Assembly (NCBI RefSeq): GCF_022489025.1
Contig: NZ_JAKVTG010000005.1
Location: 124,001 to 188,000, forward strand
Source of the DNA: Planococcus halocryophilus
Lineage (GTDB): Bacteria; Bacillota; Bacilli; Bacillales_A; Planococcaceae
Length of the DNA stretch: 64,000 nucleotides
Direction: 5' to 3'
Both the position numbers and the translations under genes were made by a program. Under the pieces are notes generated by a model. It was not told the origin of the DNA and did no database searches. It was given only the letters and a program-made list of their open reading frames with translations. Each line of letters opens with the position of its first letter. Positions within the stretch are counted from its first letter, which is position 1. Positions 61,801 through 64,000 of this stretch are shown piece by piece.

Positions 61801-62115
61801 TGGAGCTGTTAAATACCCTTTATCTTTTACGATGGATGAAGGTGTACCAAACATTTTGTTCCACTGAACTTTGGTTCCGCTTCCAATGGAATCGATTAAT
61901 TTATTGGTTGCTAGTAATTGTTTGCTCGTAGGGATTACGCCACTCAGCACATTTCGAGCGTCATACAATTGTTCATGTGATTGTGTTTCCAAAACACTTG
62001 TTGAAGCGATCGGTCCTGAAATCTCCATGGCATTTGTGGTAAAAGGAATTAATAAGGAACTTGCTAAGACAGCCGAACCCAATACAGAAAATACTTTTTC
62101 CTTCTTCTTCATCAT
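58894..62115 (-). CDS. Secreted M36 metallopeptidase (fungalysin type) with discoidin-like domain
   Basis: 1073 residues. Signal peptide (MMKKKEKVFSVLGSAVLASS through TTNAME), FTP propeptide region with PepSY-like text (VTFQQSFDGIESIFGGRVIV), then the M36 catalytic domain: zinc site IIYHEYSHALSTRLV (HExxH near 498) and the third-ligand segment GSMGEAWGDWFAMHYL. After it come a carboxypeptidase-regulatory-like repeat (GLFAGKIINAATNKPVEDVR), an F5/8 type C (discoidin) domain (about 800-930) and a C-terminal PPC-like beta domain (YDYDVYFYNKNFEVIGSV). The start at 62115 gives a normal signal peptide; a longer frame adds 24 unlikely residues. Confidence 0.9.
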   Translation of the reverse strand: MMKKKEKVFSVLGSAVLASSLLIPFTTNAMEISGPIASTSVLETQSHEQLYDARNVLSGVIPTSKQLLATNKLIDSIGSGTKVQWNKMFGTPSSIVKDKGYLTAPSSGSAETIARGWLKANAEVFGLAEKDIDSLKVIRNYKVPGTGLQPVTFQQSFDGIESIFGGRVIVAVNKSGQILSVTGNLSKAKSFVNDFALSEADALNKVISLEQPNLSYTAKAAGQANGWKVFDGNNVLPTKQYVKKAVFSKGDEMRPVYRVLYIEELQEGAEVIIDAKTGERLYERSLVQHLNPEGAIFENYPGSSKGGTMVNKSFKGDAAASPNGWLLPTSELGVTTLGNNANSFANWSNFLAPADQAVRPVNPLGQFKYPFLNAWQKSKGQALPPSYAEDVNSATTNLFYHHNLFHDYFYKLGWVEGAGNLQTTNFGKGGSEGDAIMGLVQAGAASGGEPTYTGRDNAYMLTLPDGLPAWSGMFLWEPIAGAFEGEYADGDYDAGIIYHEYSHALSTRLVAGGESLGSHQAGSMGEAWGDWFAMHYLIKNNLQDKAVVGAYVTGNEERGIRSWALEDSPLQYGDIGFDIIGPEVHADGEIWAAILWKVREDLLASLGKEAGEKVVEQLVIDAMPISAPNPSMVDMRDAIIAADTERYGGKHYDTLWAAFASRGLGFNAASNGGNDTDPTPAYNHPINDKNGLFAGKIINAATNKPVEDVRIIIGEYEARTSAVTKTAEKGAFGVPMLAGTYDITIQAKGFGSRTLKDVEIDTGKNKALKISLEPNVASSSNGAAVTSVSSESDSNQVKMAIDDTEASVYASEAQEGGFTGAEFVVDLATDKAVKVSSVNVSAFKDISKGRFATIKDFTVLSSIDGETWTEIVDSEFTASIPRPATPDLHYKEYELEKTVEAKYLKLVVKNAQNNAAGYIQVAELQAFGPGKTKISPLVLEPEEPFVATGTVTAGNAGTGIGNLADVGATLAVTENEFVTTQNPTPTTQGLDGYVVTLPSPYGDGIHTFNLTSSAESDYDYDVYFYNKNFEVIGSVATSGADETGVIPGGTAYVYVGLYSGANVPFTFTALSPY

Positions 62116-62303
62116 AAATCCCCATTTCTCCATTATAATCGTGACACTTTGTACTTGTTCTTCACTATAAGGTAAAGTCCTACCCAATAGTTGATAAACA
62201 CTGACTAAGCAGTAGTAAGACTGTTACAAGGTAGTAGCGAGGAATAGACTATTGGTAGTAGGCTTAGTGGATAGTTAGAGAAAGTCGAGTTTAAACAAGA
62301 AAA

Positions 62304-62335
62304 AACCGCCTATCTCGGTTGAGAGAAGAGCGGTT
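62304..62335 (-). terminator. Terminator of the secreted repeat-protein gene
   Basis: AACCGC / GCGGTT stem with an inner TCTC/GAGA pair, followed on the minus strand by TTTTCTTG. Confidence 0.7.
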
Positions 62336-62348
62336 GAGCTTCTAAGGA

Positions 62349-63251
62349 TTACTTTTGGTATTCGTTTTTCACTGTTCCAACAAGTAGCCCGATTACTTGA
62401 CCTTTAAATTGATCTGAAACTGATTTGCCGGATGGGTCTTTGTAATACAGAAGGTTTGTTTCTTCAATATAAGTAAAGCCCATATCTAGAAATTTGTTCT
62501 TTAAAGCTGCTGGCATTTGGTCACTGCCTGTCAGTTCTTTAAAGTAAGACGTTGTTGCAATCGACACGTCTACATCGTCAAGGCTAGATTTTAACATGAA
62601 TAAATCCTTGTCACTTTTTATAATCCATTGTCCTTTAGAGTGGATGGCTATTTGCAAGTATTCCAAACCAGAGATTCCTTCCAAGTTCACGCCGTAAATA
62701 CCATTAATCAGCACTCGGCTCGCTACTCCAGTAAGTGAATAATCATGTTGTTTTATATAGAGGTCCATTACTTCGTTTTTCATCATGCTCATAATCTGCT
62801 CGTCTTTTACTTTAGATGTCGGTGCTTCTCCCAAAGAAACTCGCAAGCTTTTCATAATGTCATCCGAATATACGGTCAGTTTGCTGCCATAATTCATTTC
62901 TGAAACCGTGTTCAAATTAATCGAAAAGACTTCTTTTACTGCTCGACGAACTTCGTTGCCTTTTAGCTTTTCACCAAATGATGCCAAGTAGTAATCCATG
63001 ACTTGCGTTTTCGGCAATTTGTTGATGGCGCTATCTTTTTGCGTAGATTTTGCGTCTTCTCCTAAATCAACGCGTACCGCTTCCATCACTTTTTTCGAGT
63101 ACTTGGTCTCTTGTTTGTTTTGCTGCATTTGTTCCGTTTCTGGCTTAGCGCTTGTCGATGTTTCTTGTGCAAAGACATTACCGGCTGCCCCTGTAAATAA
63201 AACGCTTGTTACGATAGTCGATAACATTAATTTTTTAACTTGGATTTTCAA
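62349..63251 (-). CDS. Secreted protein with two internal repeats, unknown function
   Basis: 300 residues. Signal peptide MKIQVKKLMLSTIVTSVLFT with a likely cut after VFAQ. Residues ~56-125 and ~132-200 are two copies of one module: VMEAVRVDLGEDAKSTQKDS ... VMDYYLASFGEKLKGNEVRR ... FSINLNTVSEMNYG, and IMKSLRVSLGEAPTSKVKDE ... VMDLYIKQHDYSLTGVASRV ... YGVNLEGISGLEYL. The C-terminal third is separate. I do not recognise the family. Single gene with its own terminator between exoenzyme genes. Confidence 0.75.
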   Translation of the reverse strand: MKIQVKKLMLSTIVTSVLFTGAAGNVFAQETSTSAKPETEQMQQNKQETKYSKKVMEAVRVDLGEDAKSTQKDSAINKLPKTQVMDYYLASFGEKLKGNEVRRAVKEVFSINLNTVSEMNYGSKLTVYSDDIMKSLRVSLGEAPTSKVKDEQIMSMMKNEVMDLYIKQHDYSLTGVASRVLINGIYGVNLEGISGLEYLQIAIHSKGQWIIKSDKDLFMLKSSLDDVDVSIATTSYFKELTGSDQMPAALKNKFLDMGFTYIEETNLLYYKDPSGKSVSDQFKGQVIGLLVGTVKNEYQK

Positions 63252-63326
63252 CTGGTTTCCTCTTTCTGTTCGTTAAATTTTGTCTTTGATTAGTAGAGTG
63301 ATCTTACAAAGTTCTTACGCCTCTCA

Positions 63327-63785
63327 CTACTCATCCATATTGTTCGCTTCTTCTGTATCGCGAACGTTTTTTTGCACCGTTACAACAGCAAACAAACTCA
63401 AGACAAACGAAATGCCGTAAAAGCCTTTTTCGCTCAGCGTGATACTGCCGGCATTAAACAAACCAATCGCCATAAGTGCGATTGCAGAAATGAGTGCAAA
63501 CCAGCTAATGCCGTAATACAAATTGGTAACGCGGATTCCTTCGTCGCGGTCTCTTACCGCTTTTTGCAGCGACACAGCAGAATAAAGCCCAAGAATCATG
63601 ACTGTAATATAATAGCCTTTTTCGTTTAACTCCATTCCCGCATTATATAAACCGATCAAATACGTTGATACCCCGATGAGCAACGCTCCCCAAGATGCAC
63701 CTTTAAACGCACCAGTCGGTTCTCCGAGCCTACGTTTTTCTACCGTTTTCTTCGCGAATACGTCTTCTTCTCTATCATCTAACAT
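63327..63785 (-). CDS. YiaA/YiaB family inner membrane protein
   Basis: 152 residues with four hydrophobic helices in two similar halves: GASWGALLIGVSTYLIGLYN with EKGYYITVMILGLYSAVSLQ, and GISWFALISAIALMAIGLFN with EKGFYGISFVLSLFAVVTVQ. Each half is one YiaAB two-helix unit, and 'KAVRDxDEG / KNVRDTEEA' ends each. Function unknown. The ATG at 63785 is seven bases behind AGGGGA; earlier Met codons lack a site. Confidence 0.85.
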   Translation of the reverse strand: MLDDREEDVFAKKTVEKRRLGEPTGAFKGASWGALLIGVSTYLIGLYNAGMELNEKGYYITVMILGLYSAVSLQKAVRDRDEGIRVTNLYYGISWFALISAIALMAIGLFNAGSITLSEKGFYGISFVLSLFAVVTVQKNVRDTEEANNMDE

Positions 63786-63946
63786 ATACATATCCCCTGT
63801 CTTATCATATTGCGGATTTCTCTCTTTTTGCACCGCTGTCTCAATTTTACAAAAATATTTTATTACGATTATTCTACCATATATGGGAGAGAGCAGAACG
63901 ATTGTTTTTGAATACATTATTTGAAAGAGCAATGAGGAACCAGTTA

Positions 63947-63985
63947 AAAAGCCGCCAAACAGAATAACTTCTGCTAGCGGCTTTT
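63947..63985. terminator. Terminator near the window edge
   Basis: AAAAGCCGC / GCGGCTTTT with an inner CAGAA/TTCTG stem. It probably ends a minus-strand gene lying beyond the window. Confidence 0.75.
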
Positions 63986-64000
63986 ACTTGTTTCATTTTT

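Noticed and set aside
1..64000. CRISPR arrays, tRNA or rRNA genes, prophage, IS elements
   Set aside because: No repeat-spacer pattern, no recognisable structural RNA, no transposase, integrase or phage structural protein found on either strand.

Overview
The window reads as chromosomal DNA of a low-GC Gram-positive bacterium of the Bacillales, most likely Planococcaceae (Planococcus/Planomicrobium-like). The clues are AGGAGG-type ribosome binding sites, frequent TTG/GTG starts, U-rich hairpin terminators, an LtaS-type lipoteichoic acid enzyme, RsbR/SigB-type stress parts, a CrtP carotenoid oxygenase and secreted S8/M36 proteases with an SLH anchor. The genus is an inference. I see no rRNA, tRNA, CRISPR array, prophage or insertion sequence.

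Left part (1-13 kb): a glcD-type flavoprotein cut by the window edge and a CdaR-family regulator, divergent from a bile-acid/sodium-symporter-family carrier; an LTA-synthase-type sulfatase-fold enzyme; a two-gene unit of a 1256-residue superfamily 1 helicase with a long coiled-coil insert and a small winged-helix-like partner; gene debris (AHSA1 fragment); a small secreted protein; a Pr6Pr-family membrane protein.

Centre (13.2-28.7 kb): one 15.5-kb block, all on the minus strand and tightly packed. It runs from a promoter at 28.7 kb through an SDR, a ketopantoate-reductase-like enzyme, a GntR/FCD regulator, a complete Dpp/Opp-type ABC importer (two ATPases, two permeases, lipoprotein), then an internal terminator, then six hydrolases (aspartoacylase family, amidase, M20, creatininase, DUF885, M28). 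It looks like an import-and-degrade pathway for an unknown acylated or amide-linked peptide-like compound and is the best candidate here for an undescribed system.

28.9-38.4 kb: an XRE regulator with a broken gene behind it; a glycerate module (GntP permease, glycerate kinase, divergent CdaR regulator) with a good CcpA cre site and -10 box; an NadX-like aspartate dehydrogenase; an SDR; a second GlcD/D-lactate-dehydrogenase-type flavoprotein with a perfect PdhR/LldR-type operator; an unlisted 47-residue membrane peptide; an Arr rifampin ADP-ribosyltransferase; an OsmC protein.

38.4-51.3 kb: CrtP; an ECF sigma factor with a DUF4179-type anti-sigma factor; an NAD(P)-binding protein and an FMN glutamate-synthase-like enzyme; an RsbR paralogue behind a SigB-like promoter; SHOCT proteins; a GAF-GAF-PAS-GGDEF-EAL protein; a universal stress protein. 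The RsbR-SHOCT unit has a decayed second copy 3.6 kb away (truncated RsbR tail, SHOCT gene with an amber stop).

51.3-64 kb: a DegS/LiaS-like two-component system, two tandem paralogous S8 proteases (the second with SLH-like repeats), a lipoprotein, a large M36 fungalysin-type protease, a secreted protein with an internal duplication and a YiaA/B-type membrane protein. This end is devoted to exported proteins.
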